DNA of 64,000 bases from Mariluticola halotolerans (GCF_021611515.1 NZ_CP090960.1:372001-436000), one strand, 5' to 3'; shown: positions 24,959 to 33,437, numbered from the stretch's first letter. A program made the numbers and translations. Notes: a model not told the origin generated them from the letters alone.

Positions 24959-26260
24959 TCAACCTTGATAGCCGAAGAAACGTGGGAGGAAGAGAACGAG
25001 GTCAGGACGGAAGGTGATGATGGCCAGGCACACTAACATTGCGATGAGAAACGGTGTGATTTCCCGTACCAGCGAGCGCAGCGAGACCTGTCCAATATTT
25101 GTCATGATGAATAATAGCAGCCCGTAAGGCGGGGTTATCAAGCCGATCATGATGTTGACGACGCAAATTATCCCGAAATGAACAAGGTCGATGCCCAGCA
25201 CCTGTGCGGTTGGGATCAGCACAGGCAGTACGATCAGAATGATTGTCGTGCCCTCAAGTAAGCAGCCGAGAACCAGCAGCAGAATATTGACGATGATCAA
25301 GAACATGATCGGCGAAAGCTCAAACCCTTGCAGGAAGGCACTTAGCGTTCGCGGGATGTTTTCAACGGTGATCACGTAATTGAAGACCAGTGCGCCGGCG
25401 ATGAGCATGCCTATGGAGGCCGTTGTGCGTGCGCTGGATAGCAGGGTTTGATAGGTGCCGCGGAGAGTAACCGTGCGATAGACGATAGCCGATATCAGGA
25501 ACGCATAAGCGGCAGCGATTGCCGCAGCCTCTGTTGGGGTGGTAACGCCGGAATAAATACCCCCCAACAGGATGACCGGCATCATCAAGGCGGGCAGGGC
25601 GCGGAGAGTAATGCCGGGCAGCGCGCGCGCTGGTACGGGCTTCTCGACGGGGAAGTTGCGGCGCTTAGCGGTCATCACCACGAGCGCCATTTGCATCAGG
25701 CCCATGAGCAGACCCGGCACCATGCCAGCAAGGAACAAGTAGCCAATGGAGGCACCTGAAACCAGGGCGTATAGCACTATCGGGATCGAGGGTGGAATAA
25801 TCGGGCCAATGACCGCGGTCGCGGCCGTCAACGCAGCCGCAAAGCTGGCCGGATAGCGGTCGCCATCAGTCATCATTTTCTGCATCATTTTGCCCACGCC
25901 GGCCGCATCGGCAATCGCAGAGCCCGACATGCCGGCAAAAATGATGGATTGCACCACATTGACGAGCGCCAGCCCGCCACGAAATCGCCCAACAAGGGCG
26001 TTGCAAAACATCAGCAGGCGCTCAGTCATGGAGCCAGAGTTCATGATCTCGGCGGACAGGATGAATAGGGGGACAGCCAGCAAGATGTAGCTGGTATACA
26101 TGCCGTTGAGCAGTTGTTCGGCGGCAGTGCCCATATCGAGGCCTGCCGCAAAAAGATAGACAATTGATCCGGCAATCATGGCATGCCCGATAGGCAACCC
26201 CAAAAGTGCCAGCCCGATGATGCAGATAAGGCAAATCGTAAAAGGGTCAGTTAGGCTCAT
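24959..26260 (-). CDS. TRAP transporter large permease (DctM family)
   Basis: This is 433 residues with about 12 membrane spans, GPIIPPSIPIVLYALVSG near residue 150 and the C-terminal TPPYGLLLFIMTNIG, both DctM hallmarks. It overlaps dctQ by four bases. Co-transcription with a dehydroquinase and divergence from QuiC suggest that quinate, shikimate or a related cyclic acid is carried. It is only distantly similar to the DctM at 3329. Confidence 0.93.
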   Translation of the reverse strand: MSLTDPFTICLICIIGLALLGLPIGHAMIAGSIVYLFAAGLDMGTAAEQLLNGMYTSYILLAVPLFILSAEIMNSGSMTERLLMFCNALVGRFRGGLALVNVVQSIIFAGMSGSAIADAAGVGKMMQKMMTDGDRYPASFAAALTAATAVIGPIIPPSIPIVLYALVSGASIGYLFLAGMVPGLLMGLMQMALVVMTAKRRNFPVEKPVPARALPGITLRALPALMMPVILLGGIYSGVTTPTEAAAIAAAYAFLISAIVYRTVTLRGTYQTLLSSARTTASIGMLIAGALVFNYVITVENIPRTLSAFLQGFELSPIMFLIIVNILLLVLGCLLEGTTIILIVLPVLIPTAQVLGIDLVHFGIICVVNIMIGLITPPYGLLLFIMTNIGQVSLRSLVREITPFLIAMLVCLAIITFRPDLVLFLPRFFGYQG

Positions 26261-26769
26261 GATTTCGTACCCACATCGTCAGAAGCGAGTATCTCTACCG
26301 CCCGGCCTGTCACAGCACCCCAGAGCAGCCAGCCATAACGGAAAATCACGGCCACCGCGAAAAGGATATAGATGGAAAAAAGCAGGTCGAACCGTATTTT
26401 CAGATAGGCCGTCGCCTGCACCTTCATGAACAGCACGTAGTCCAAGACCGCGGGAAAGGAAAACAGGTAGATGACCAGTAACGCAATTGCGAAAACCACG
26501 GTCATTCCGCGTCTTGCTCCAGGGGGGACGGCGCCGTAGACCAGATCGAAACGGATTTCTTCATCCTCGCGCACAACGAACGCAGCGCCCCACAATACGA
26601 TCCAGAGCCACATAACAACTGTCAGTTCTGACGTCCAGCCGATGGGGAAATTGAGGAAATAGCGGAAGACGACTTGCGCGATAAACGCCAAAAACATGAT
26701 GCCCAGCATAAGCGCCAGAACGTTTTCGGCACGCTTTTTCAGGAACGCCCCAACGTGTGAGAGTCGCAT
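26257..26769 (-). CDS. TRAP transporter small permease (DctQ family)
   Basis: This is 170 residues with four hydrophobic helices (around 18-40, 50-70, 90-112 and 130-150) and the conserved GWTSELTVVMWLWIV segment of DctQ. The ATG at 26769 has an ideal GGAGG; an open extension of 26 codons runs back through the hairpin and was rejected. It partners the large permease whose gene it overlaps. Confidence 0.9.
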   Translation of the reverse strand: MRLSHVGAFLKKRAENVLALMLGIMFLAFIAQVVFRYFLNFPIGWTSELTVVMWLWIVLWGAAFVVREDEEIRFDLVYGAVPPGARRGMTVVFAIALLVIYLFSFPAVLDYVLFMKVQATAYLKIRFDLLFSIYILFAVAVIFRYGWLLWGAVTGRAVEILASDDVGTKS

Positions 26770-26824
26770 ATATTCACCTCCAAACTGGATTAGGCGCCCA
26801 ACCTGTCGCCCAAGTGCGCAGCGA

Positions 26825-26843
26825 CCCGCCCTTGTCGGGCGGG
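26825..26843 (-). other. Intercistronic GC hairpin between dctP and dctQ (second TRAP operon)
   Basis: Perfect 7-bp arms CCCGCCC and GGGCGGG enclose a 5-base loop, lying between the dctP stop and the dctQ ribosome site. No T-run follows on the transcribed strand. It occupies the same place as the stem-loop at 5179-5210 in the first TRAP operon, suggesting the same expression-balancing role. Confidence 0.6.
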
Positions 26844-26862
26844 CCATAGAGCTTTTGCCAGA

Positions 26863-27849
26863 CTAGAGAGCGTTGATGCGGTCAAGCATGCCTGCCGGCC
26901 AATCTTTTGCAAGATCGGATTCCAGATACATTTTCTGTGCGTTCGAACGGAAGGCTGCCACGTCGGGCGTATAGACCTCAAGGCCCTCATTCTTCATGAA
27001 CGCGGCAAGCTCATTTTCACGCTTGATGTGTTCTGCGGTGCTGTATTCGATAGCAGAATCCGCTGCTGCCTGAACTTTTGTCTGCTGCTCCGCAGAGAGA
27101 TTGTTCCACGCGTCCAGGGAAATGGTCAAAAGGTCATAGCCAACAACGTGTGAGGTCAGCACGATCTGCTTCATCACTTCATAGAACTTCATGTTCTGCA
27201 CGTTGGGCAAGGGGTTGTCCTGGCCGTCAATGGCACCAGTCTGAAGGCCAGTATAGACCTCGGCATAGGCCATCGGGACCGGGTTTGCGCCTAAGGCGGT
27301 ACCAAGGAACTGCCAGGAATCACCCCCAGGCATTCTTAGCTTGATACCCGCCATGTCGGCTGGCGTATTGATCTTTTTGTCGACACGGAGTCCCACTTGG
27401 CGTGTGCCGAAATAGGTGGGGCCGAGAATCTTTGTGCCCAGTTGATCTTCGACCATTTTCGACATCTCCTTGCCGGCGTCGCTGGCAAAGAATGCCCGAA
27501 GGTGGTCAGCATCGCGGAAAAGGTAAGCGGATGTAAGAACGGACCATGCTGGAATTTGATTGGAAATGTCCTGCGGTGCGATATTGCCCATCTCGAGGTT
27601 ACCACGCTGCAAGGCAACAAGTTCTGTGCCCTGCTTGAGCAGAGTACCACCGTAATAACCCTGATAATCAAATTCTTCGCCGATTTCTTCAGCGAACTTT
27701 TTCATCATGTCAGCGCGGATATCCTGCTCGGAGAACACGGCAGAAAACCGGAGCTGGACCTTGTCTTGTGCAATCACCGATGTGGCGGCGCAAGCGAGCG
27801 CTATCGTGGCGCCTGCGGCAATCAGTGTTCGTCTATTCAAACGGATCAT
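26863..27849 (-). CDS. TRAP transporter substrate-binding protein (DctP family)
   Basis: This is 328 residues. The N-terminus MIRLNRRTLIAAGATIALAC gives a signal peptide ending around VIAQ. The mature protein carries DctP features: LRFSAVFSEQDI at the start, GIKLRMPGGDSWQFLGTALG with the ligand-binding arginine, and AYAEVYTGLQTGAIDGQDNP, a classic DctP block. A GGGAGG precedes the ATG. First gene of the TRAP-aroQ operon; its promoter faces the two GntR genes. The likely ligand is quinate, shikimate or a similar acid, by context. Confidence 0.93.
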   Translation of the reverse strand: MIRLNRRTLIAAGATIALACAATSVIAQDKVQLRFSAVFSEQDIRADMMKKFAEEIGEEFDYQGYYGGTLLKQGTELVALQRGNLEMGNIAPQDISNQIPAWSVLTSAYLFRDADHLRAFFASDAGKEMSKMVEDQLGTKILGPTYFGTRQVGLRVDKKINTPADMAGIKLRMPGGDSWQFLGTALGANPVPMAYAEVYTGLQTGAIDGQDNPLPNVQNMKFYEVMKQIVLTSHVVGYDLLTISLDAWNNLSAEQQTKVQAAADSAIEYSTAEHIKRENELAAFMKNEGLEVYTPDVAAFRSNAQKMYLESDLAKDWPAGMLDRINAL

Positions 27850-27952
27850 ATCAACCCTCCCTGGTCAATTGTATGTAAAACGGACACCTGTTCAGGAGCC
27901 CATCCTTAGGCACCATTGGCATTAGAGAGATCCAAAATCAATAGATATTATG

Positions 27953-27970
27953 AAAATCATATGAGATTTT
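27953..27970. promoter_or_regulatory. Operator-like dyad in the TRAP/GntR divergent region
   Basis: AAAATC and GATTTT arms flank ATATGA, and the core contains the palindrome TCATATGA (27957-27964). The same TCATATGA core recurs at 29498-29505 before the shikimate dehydrogenase gene. It is a candidate site for one of the GntR proteins. Confidence 0.45.
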
Positions 27971-28057
27971 ATGTTTTATCATTTTCGTCGATCGGGCCTA
28001 TGTTCGGTTGCGGGGCGTTATTGGGGCTGCAATTATTATAGTTCAGGAGGCAACAGC

Positions 28058-28732
28058 ATGAATGAGTCCGTGTCGAAACCAGATACAGCTGGCGAACTGG
28101 CCTATCGCCAGATACGGCATGACATTGTGTGCGGTAATCTGGCGCCTGGCTCCCGTCTTAAGCTTGAGGGGCTTAAGGGAGTTTACGGTGCCAGCGTTAG
28201 CACGTTGCGCGAGATTCTTAACCGCCTGTCATCAGAGCGGCTGGTCATTGCTGAGGGGCAGCGCGGGTTCGAAGTCGCATCAATGTCGAAACAGCATTTT
28301 CAGGAAGTCGCGTTGATGCGTGAATTGCTGGAAATCCACGCTTTAAAAGAGTCCTTCGAGCGCGGAGATGTTGAGTGGGAGGGCCGCATTGTCTCCGCGC
28401 ACCATAAGCTCGCGCGGATTGAAACCCAAATGTCACCGGGTGAAGGCGTACAAAGCAATGAGTGGAAGCATTACGACCGGGAATTTCATGCAGCACTGAT
28501 ATCTGCGTGTGGCTCTGCTGAGCTGATGGCAACCCACCGTCAGATTGATGATCAATATTTGCGTTATCAGGTCGTGGTGGTGCTCTACCGCGGGGAGAAA
28601 GCCTCAGAAGAACACAAGCAGCTGCTGGACTTTGCTCTGGCACGTAACCACGTCGGCGCCACTTCTATACTCAAGCGTCACATTCGGGCCTGCGTTCAGC
28701 ACACTGTGCAAAATGGGTTACTTCTCGGTTGA
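28058..28732 (+). CDS. GntR family regulator (FCD subfamily), copy 1
   Basis: This is 224 residues. The N-terminal winged helix (AYRQIRHDIVCGNLAPGSRL, then VSTLREILNRLSSERLV) is followed by an all-helical FCD effector domain with the metal- or ligand-type DREFHAALISACGS. The start at 28058 is set by AGGAGG six bases upstream; an upstream frame from 27971 has none. It shares roughly 60 percent identity by eye with the gene next to it. Position between the TRAP-aroQ and dehydrogenase-quiC operons makes it the likely pathway regulator. Confidence 0.92.
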   Translation: MNESVSKPDTAGELAYRQIRHDIVCGNLAPGSRLKLEGLKGVYGASVSTLREILNRLSSERLVIAEGQRGFEVASMSKQHFQEVALMRELLEIHALKESFERGDVEWEGRIVSAHHKLARIETQMSPGEGVQSNEWKHYDREFHAALISACGSAELMATHRQIDDQYLRYQVVVVLYRGEKASEEHKQLLDFALARNHVGATSILKRHIRACVQHTVQNGLLLG

Positions 28733-28779
28733 TCCGGAATCTCATTGCAGACTCCTCCATCTGATATTATTAGAAATGT

Positions 28780-29466
28780 ATGAAAAAAGAAGTTCAGCAA
28801 TCACCTTCCGCGCCAGCTCCGACCATCGGAGATAATGCATATCATCGGATTCGATCCGACATTATCTTTGGCTATCTGCCGCCGCACCAGAAGCTGAAGC
28901 TAGATCAGCTTCGGGATACCTATGGCGCAAGTATCAGTACATTGCGGGAAATCCTGAACCGCCTGTCATCTGAATATCTGGTGGTCGCGGAAGGTCAGCG
29001 CGGTTTCGAAGTGGCGCCGGTTTCCGTCGAAAACCTCAAGGAAATAGCGGCTTTGCGGCTATTGCTGGAAGAGCACGCCCTTGAGCAATCCTTCGCAGCG
29101 GGGGACATGGAGTGGGAAGGGCGGGTTGTGGCGGCTCATCACAAACTTGCCGCGCTCGAAAAGCGGATGCTGGATGGCGATAAAAGTATCACAGAACTTT
29201 GGAAGCGCTACGACTGGGAGTTCCATCAAGCGCTGATTTCAGCTTGCGGTTCGAAAGTTCTTTTAGAAACGCATGCGGGTGTGTTTGACAAATACCTGCG
29301 TTATCAAATGATTGCGCTCTCCTTCCGGGGAGATATTGCTGCTGATGAGCACAAGATCATGCGCGATTGCGCCCTTGAAAGAAACGCGAAGGGCGCCCGG
29401 GAGGTGTTAACGCGGCATGTCCAGGGCGGTGTCGAACATGCTTTAGCGACCGGCGCGATCGGATAA
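28780..29466 (+). CDS. GntR family regulator (FCD subfamily), copy 2
   Basis: This is 228 residues with the same layout as the gene 47 bp upstream: AYHRIRSDIIFGYLPPHQKL, STLREILNRLSSEYLV, EGQRGFEVAPVS and DWEFHQALISACGS. The recognition helix (STLREILNRLSSE) is identical in both copies, so they probably read the same operator, while the effector domains differ more. The ribosome site is weak (TTAGAAATGT), suggesting lower or coupled expression. Two paralogues may sense different pathway intermediates or form heterodimers. Confidence 0.92.
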   Translation: MKKEVQQSPSAPAPTIGDNAYHRIRSDIIFGYLPPHQKLKLDQLRDTYGASISTLREILNRLSSEYLVVAEGQRGFEVAPVSVENLKEIAALRLLLEEHALEQSFAAGDMEWEGRVVAAHHKLAALEKRMLDGDKSITELWKRYDWEFHQALISACGSKVLLETHAGVFDKYLRYQMIALSFRGDIAADEHKIMRDCALERNAKGAREVLTRHVQGGVEHALATGAIG

Positions 29467-29497
29467 CGTGAGCTAAAATCCGGTAAAATAAAAAATA

Positions 29498-29505
29498 TCA
29501 TATGA
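29498..29505. promoter_or_regulatory. TCATATGA palindrome upstream of the shikimate dehydrogenase gene
   Basis: The 8-bp palindrome sits in A/T-rich flanks 83 bp before the ATG at 29588, and matches the core of the dyad at 27953-27970. Shared use by the GntR proteins is inferred. Confidence 0.4.
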
Positions 29506-29587
29506 AATCTATTTTGTCTGTTGTTGAATGGTCAGTTAGCGGCTAGGCTTTGTTATCGGCACCATTTTGAATGACAGAGAAGAATCC

Positions 29588-30439
29588 ATGTCCGCTATCC
29601 GGCTGGGCCTTATCGGTGATAACATTGCGCGCTCGCAGTCCCCGCGGCTACATATAACCGCTGGTCGCCTGTGCGGACTTGAGGTGACCTATGAACCGCT
29701 AATACCGCACGACATGGGTTTGGGGTTTGAGGCTGTCTTTGACAGATGCCTCGCCGAAGGCTTCCGCGGTATCAACGTCACCTATCCTTACAAGGAACTG
29801 GTGGTTCGCCGGCTTAGTGTGCCGGATGCCGAGACGGCTAATATTGGCGCATGCAACACGGTCCTGTTTGGAGCGAGCCAGCCAGTAGGCTTGAACACAG
29901 ACTATTCCGGGTTCATCAAGGCTTTTCGCTCATCTTTTAATAATTCCGAACCTGGACGGGTAGCGATGGCGGGAGCGGGCGGCGTCGGTCGGGCGGTCTG
30001 TTTTGGTCTGGCGCGGCTTGGTGCTACTGAAATCCGCATTTACGACAGTGACAGGTCGAAGGGGGAGGGCGTGCGTTCCGCTCTTGCATCCAGCCTCATC
30101 GACGTGCCAGTCATTTTGGCCGATTCAATCGCGGAAGCAACGGACGGCGCAGACGGCCTGGTGAATTGCACACCACTGGGGATGAATGGACACCCAGGCT
30201 CTGCCATGGCCCCAGAACATATGCGCGGTGCCCGTTGGGCATTTGATGCGGTGTATACGCCGGTCGAAACGCTCTTTTTGGACCTCGCGGTTGCGGCAGG
30301 TGTTGCCGTGATGAGTGGCTACGAGCTGTTTTTTTATCAAGGCGTAGATGCCTTTCACCACTTCACCGGCGAACATGTTGATGCTGCCGAATTGCGGCAG
30401 GCCCTCGCGTTTGCGCAGCACGAGAAGGCAAAGGTATGA
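29588..30439 (+). CDS. Shikimate/quinate dehydrogenase family protein (catabolic AroE-like)
   Basis: This is 283 residues. It has SQSPRLH for shikimate binding, NVTYPYKE with the catalytic lysine, NTDYSGF with the catalytic aspartate, and the dinucleotide motif AGAGGVGRAV. After the second strand the sequence reads IYDSDRSKG: the acidic residue here, in place of the NRT arginine patch of NADP-dependent AroE, suggests NAD, as in YdiB/quinate dehydrogenases. The ATG at 29588 was preferred to a TTG seven codons earlier. Its stop overlaps the quiC start (ATGA). It would oxidise shikimate or quinate to the 3-dehydro acid. Confidence 0.9.
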   Translation: MSAIRLGLIGDNIARSQSPRLHITAGRLCGLEVTYEPLIPHDMGLGFEAVFDRCLAEGFRGINVTYPYKELVVRRLSVPDAETANIGACNTVLFGASQPVGLNTDYSGFIKAFRSSFNNSEPGRVAMAGAGGVGRAVCFGLARLGATEIRIYDSDRSKGEGVRSALASSLIDVPVILADSIAEATDGADGLVNCTPLGMNGHPGSAMAPEHMRGARWAFDAVYTPVETLFLDLAVAAGVAVMSGYELFFYQGVDAFHHFTGEHVDAAELRQALAFAQHEKAKV

Positions 30440-32325
30440 GAAGCTGCATTGCCACAGTTTCAATTTCGGGCAATTTGCCGGAGAAACTCGCCGCCATTGC
30501 AGAGGCGGGATTTTCCGGCATCGAAATTTTTGAGCAGGACTTCATTGCTCACGACGGCTCACCTCGCGAAGTGGGTGCGATGATCCGGGACATGGGGTTG
30601 GAAATATACCTGTTTCAACCGTTCCGTGATTTTGAAGGACTTCCCGGTATCGCCCGCGCCAAGGCCTTTGAAAGGGCCGAGCGGAAGTTCGACCTCATGC
30701 AGGAACTGGGGACAGATCTGGTTCTGGTGTGCTCCTCGGTGGATCCGCGTGCCGTTGGTGGTGTTGACCGCGCGGCGGCAGATTTTCACGAGCTGGGGGA
30801 ACGCGCCGCCAAGCGCGGATTAAGGGTTGGTTATGAGGCGTTAGCCTGGGGGCTGCACGTCAACGATCATCGGGACGCCTGGGAAATTGTGCGGCGTGCC
30901 GATCATGCTAATGTCGGGCTCATTGTTGATAGTTTTCATACCCTAGCGCGTAAAATTGACCCAGAGACCATCAGGCGTATTCCGGGCGACAAGATTTTCT
31001 TTGTGCAATTGGCAGACGCACCACTCATCGAAATGGATCTGCTGTACTGGTCTCGCCACTTTCGCAACATGCCCGGCGAGGGTGATCTTGATATCCTCAG
31101 CTTCATGCGTGCGGTCATGGCGACCGGTTACAAGGGGCCGGTTTCGCTCGAAATCTTCAACGATCAATTCCGCAAAGGAAGTCCCAAGACCATTGCAACA
31201 GATGGTCATAGATCGCTCGTCAATTTGATGGACGATGTCAGGCGCGTGGAGCCAACTGCACATGTCGATCTGGAGCCCATGCCGGAAAGGGTCCTGCCAC
31301 AAGGCGTGGAGTTTATTGAATTTGCGACTCAAGGCGCAGAAGCCCTTGAGATGGAAAATCTGCTATTTTCATTGGGCTTTTCCAAAGTGGGCCATCACAT
31401 TAGCAAAGAGCTTGTTTTGTGGCAGCAGGGCGATATCCGGATTGTGCTCAATAGCGAGACAGAAGGCTTTGCCCACAGTGCGTATACCACCCATGGCACG
31501 TCCGTGTGCGATATCGGATTGACGGTCGGCGATGCCGGAGCTGCTGTGCAACGCACCATGCGGCTGGGCGTTAAGCCTTTTCATCAACCGCCTGGCCCGG
31601 GCGAACTCGATATTCCTGCCATTCGCGGGCTATCGGGTAGCGTGTTGCACTTTATAGATCAGCGCAGCGGCTTGTCTGAGGTGTGGAACATCGAGTTCAA
31701 ACCCGTTGGTGATGGCGACACAGGTGGAGCTGGCCTGATGCGGATTGATCATCTGGCCCAGACCATGCGCTATGATGAAATGCTGAGCTGGTCGCTGTTT
31801 TACACCGCGCTTTTTCAGATGCGGAAATCGGCGATGGTTGATGTCGTCGATCCGGACGGGCTGGTCCGATCGCAGGCGGTGGAAGCGGAGAATGGTGCAT
31901 TGCGCATTACCCTCAATGGCGCAGAAACCCATCGGACAATGGCCGGAAATTTTCTTGCTGACAGCTTTGGTGCCTCTTTGCAGCATATCGCCCTATCGTG
32001 CGATGATATCTTTGCCACGGTAACAAAACTGAGCAAGTTGGGATTCGCCGCATTGCCGGTTCCGGAAAACTATTACGCCGATCTGGCTGCTCGTTTTGAT
32101 ATCGACAACGCAATGCTGGAACGCTTGCGGGCGGGCAATATTTTTTATGATGAAGATGCGAACGGGACATTTTTTCAGGTCTATTCGCGCCCCTTTGCCG
32201 GTGGCATGTTCTTTGAGATCGTGCAACGTAGCGACGGCTATGCTGGCTATGGCGGTCCCAATGCGCCGTTCCGCATTGCCGCGCAGAAACGCCTGATGCG
32301 TCCACACGGCGTACCTAAAAACTGA
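30436..32325 (+). CDS. quiC: 3-Dehydroshikimate dehydratase, QuiC type, fused to HPPD-like domain
   Basis: This is 629 residues in two parts. Residues 1-270 form a xylose-isomerase-like TIM barrel (GFSGIEIFEQDF at the start, VGYEALAWG, IVDSFHTLAR, FFVQLADAP and VSLEIFND carry the metal-ligand Glu/Asp/His/Glu set). Residues about 290-620 are two VOC modules as in 4-hydroxyphenylpyruvate dioxygenase, with a possible 2-His-1-Glu site at H439, H517 and E594. Pseudomonas QuiC1 has the same two-domain build. It converts 3-dehydroshikimate to protocatechuate. It is translationally coupled to the dehydrogenase; the reason for the C-terminal domain is unclear. Confidence 0.92.
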   Translation: MRSCIATVSISGNLPEKLAAIAEAGFSGIEIFEQDFIAHDGSPREVGAMIRDMGLEIYLFQPFRDFEGLPGIARAKAFERAERKFDLMQELGTDLVLVCSSVDPRAVGGVDRAAADFHELGERAAKRGLRVGYEALAWGLHVNDHRDAWEIVRRADHANVGLIVDSFHTLARKIDPETIRRIPGDKIFFVQLADAPLIEMDLLYWSRHFRNMPGEGDLDILSFMRAVMATGYKGPVSLEIFNDQFRKGSPKTIATDGHRSLVNLMDDVRRVEPTAHVDLEPMPERVLPQGVEFIEFATQGAEALEMENLLFSLGFSKVGHHISKELVLWQQGDIRIVLNSETEGFAHSAYTTHGTSVCDIGLTVGDAGAAVQRTMRLGVKPFHQPPGPGELDIPAIRGLSGSVLHFIDQRSGLSEVWNIEFKPVGDGDTGGAGLMRIDHLAQTMRYDEMLSWSLFYTALFQMRKSAMVDVVDPDGLVRSQAVEAENGALRITLNGAETHRTMAGNFLADSFGASLQHIALSCDDIFATVTKLSKLGFAALPVPENYYADLAARFDIDNAMLERLRAGNIFYDEDANGTFFQVYSRPFAGGMFFEIVQRSDGYAGYGGPNAPFRIAAQKRLMRPHGVPKN

Positions 32326-32352
32326 CAAACAAAAAGACGATAGGCGCAAAGT

Positions 32353-32870
32353 CTATTGCAACGTTGTCAGAGTGGCCTTGTTCATGCCAATCAGCGCAAC
32401 ATTCATCTTTTCAGCAGCCCCGCCGCCCTGCTCGTCGATAGACCGGATAAAGTCGGGCACGATCTGCCAGGAAATTCCAAAGCGATCCTTGATCCAACCA
32501 CAGGGCTGTTCCTGCCCGCCGGGTGCCAAAGCGTTCCATAAGCCATCGATTTGTGCCTGGGTTGCGCAGGGCACGTAGAGTGAATGGCTCTCGTGGAATT
32601 TGCCGAAGTAGGCGCCACCGTTGAGCGCGAAGAATTCCATGCCGTTGAGGCGGAAACGAATGGTTTTGACGGCTCCGGCCGGGCCGGGCCGGGCAGAAGC
32701 TCGGGTGGCAGGCCGCGAATATCGCGCACGGCATCAATCTCTGCCTGCGTGAAGTGTGACCGGGCGATTTCACCGGAATTGCCGAAGACTGACTTGAACA
32801 GATCGATATAGAAGGTGACGGCCTCCTCGGCGTTGTCGACAAAGGTGATACAGGGTGTGATCAGCTTCAT
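32353..32870 (-). pseudogene. PhnB-like VOC protein gene broken by a frameshift at a GGGCC repeat
   Basis: The N-terminal part (MKLITPCITFVDNAEEAVTFY, start 32870) and the C-terminal part (GMEFFALNGGAYFGKFHES onward to 32353) are in different frames. Together they make one protein of the PhnB/3-demethylubiquinone-methyltransferase-like family, with the usual GWIKDRFGISWQIVP near the end. The frame changes at 32675-32694, in tandem GGGCC units; removing one 5-base unit restores GPAGAVKTIRFRLNG and one continuous frame. It could be a pseudogene, a slippage-switched gene or a sequencing error. It lies just downstream of, and convergent with, quiC. Confidence 0.85.
32675..32694. repeat. Tandem GGGCC repeat at the frameshift
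   Basis: About three and a half units of the 5-base sequence GGGCC run in the VOC gene. Five is not a multiple of three, so gain or loss of one unit switches the frame. One unit fewer gives an intact gene. Confidence 0.75.
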
Positions 32871-32881
32871 TTGCGTTCTTC

Positions 32882-33151
32882 CTATTGTCCGGATGTGAGG
32901 GGAGATGAATGATGCTCATGGCGAATGAGCCATTGGTCGACGTGCTTTTGCAGCCCCAGCGTGAGCCGACAGACGGGGTTGACCGACCCACCAATGCGCA
33001 GCAGGCCGAAGGCAAAGCCCACGTCCTCTCCCGCGATGATGGTGAGGTCCTCGATCACGAAGAGTTCCGGATGCGGATCTCCATAGCTGTAGAAAAGGTC
33101 CCAAGTCTGGCTGTAGGCCTGAAGTCCGCGTGATTGCAACGGTTCTGGCAC
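32882..33151 (-). pseudogene. 5'-truncated SnoaL-like/NTF2-fold protein gene
   Basis: The 89-residue frame covers only the C-terminal two thirds of a SnoaL-like (YybH-type) domain: SRGLQAYSQTWDLFYSYGD, then IIAGEDVGFAFGLLRI and the ending VDQWLIRHEHHSSPL. The first helix and strand, which should bear about 50 residues, are missing, and the sequence upstream has no matching frame. No ribosome site is clear at the nominal GTG. It sits 11 bp from the broken VOC gene, and such proteins are often neighbours, so both are probably decaying together. Confidence 0.7.
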
Positions 33152-33206
33152 GTGTCAATTGTGAGCACAGCTCACGCCACTTGGCTCATGACATCTTGCA
33201 GACTCG

Positions 33207-33437
33207 CTAGAGAGCCCACAGCCTGTCCTCGTCGAGAACGAGAAGGCGCTCTGGGAGGCGGATGCCATTGGCTGACCCTCTGTTCCGCGGTGATATGATC
33301 GGCTTCCTTACAGCCCTTGCATAGCTTCTTATCTCGTCCCTTATGTGCACAACTTGCGCAAGCATGATATAGCCCAAGCCAACATCATCAAATTCGCCCA
33401 AGAATGAGGGCTCGAAAGTTTTGCTCAGCTCTGAATA
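33207..33437 (-). pseudogene. ORF fragment abutting dusA (unrecognised)
   Basis: An open minus-strand frame ends at 33207 with the peptide GSANGIRLPERLLVLDEDRL and looks coding up to about 33430, where it runs into the antisense of dusA. It has no start or ribosome site of its own outside dusA and no recognised domain. It may be the tail of a gene cut off when DNA inserted beside dusA, or a chance frame. Confidence 0.25.
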
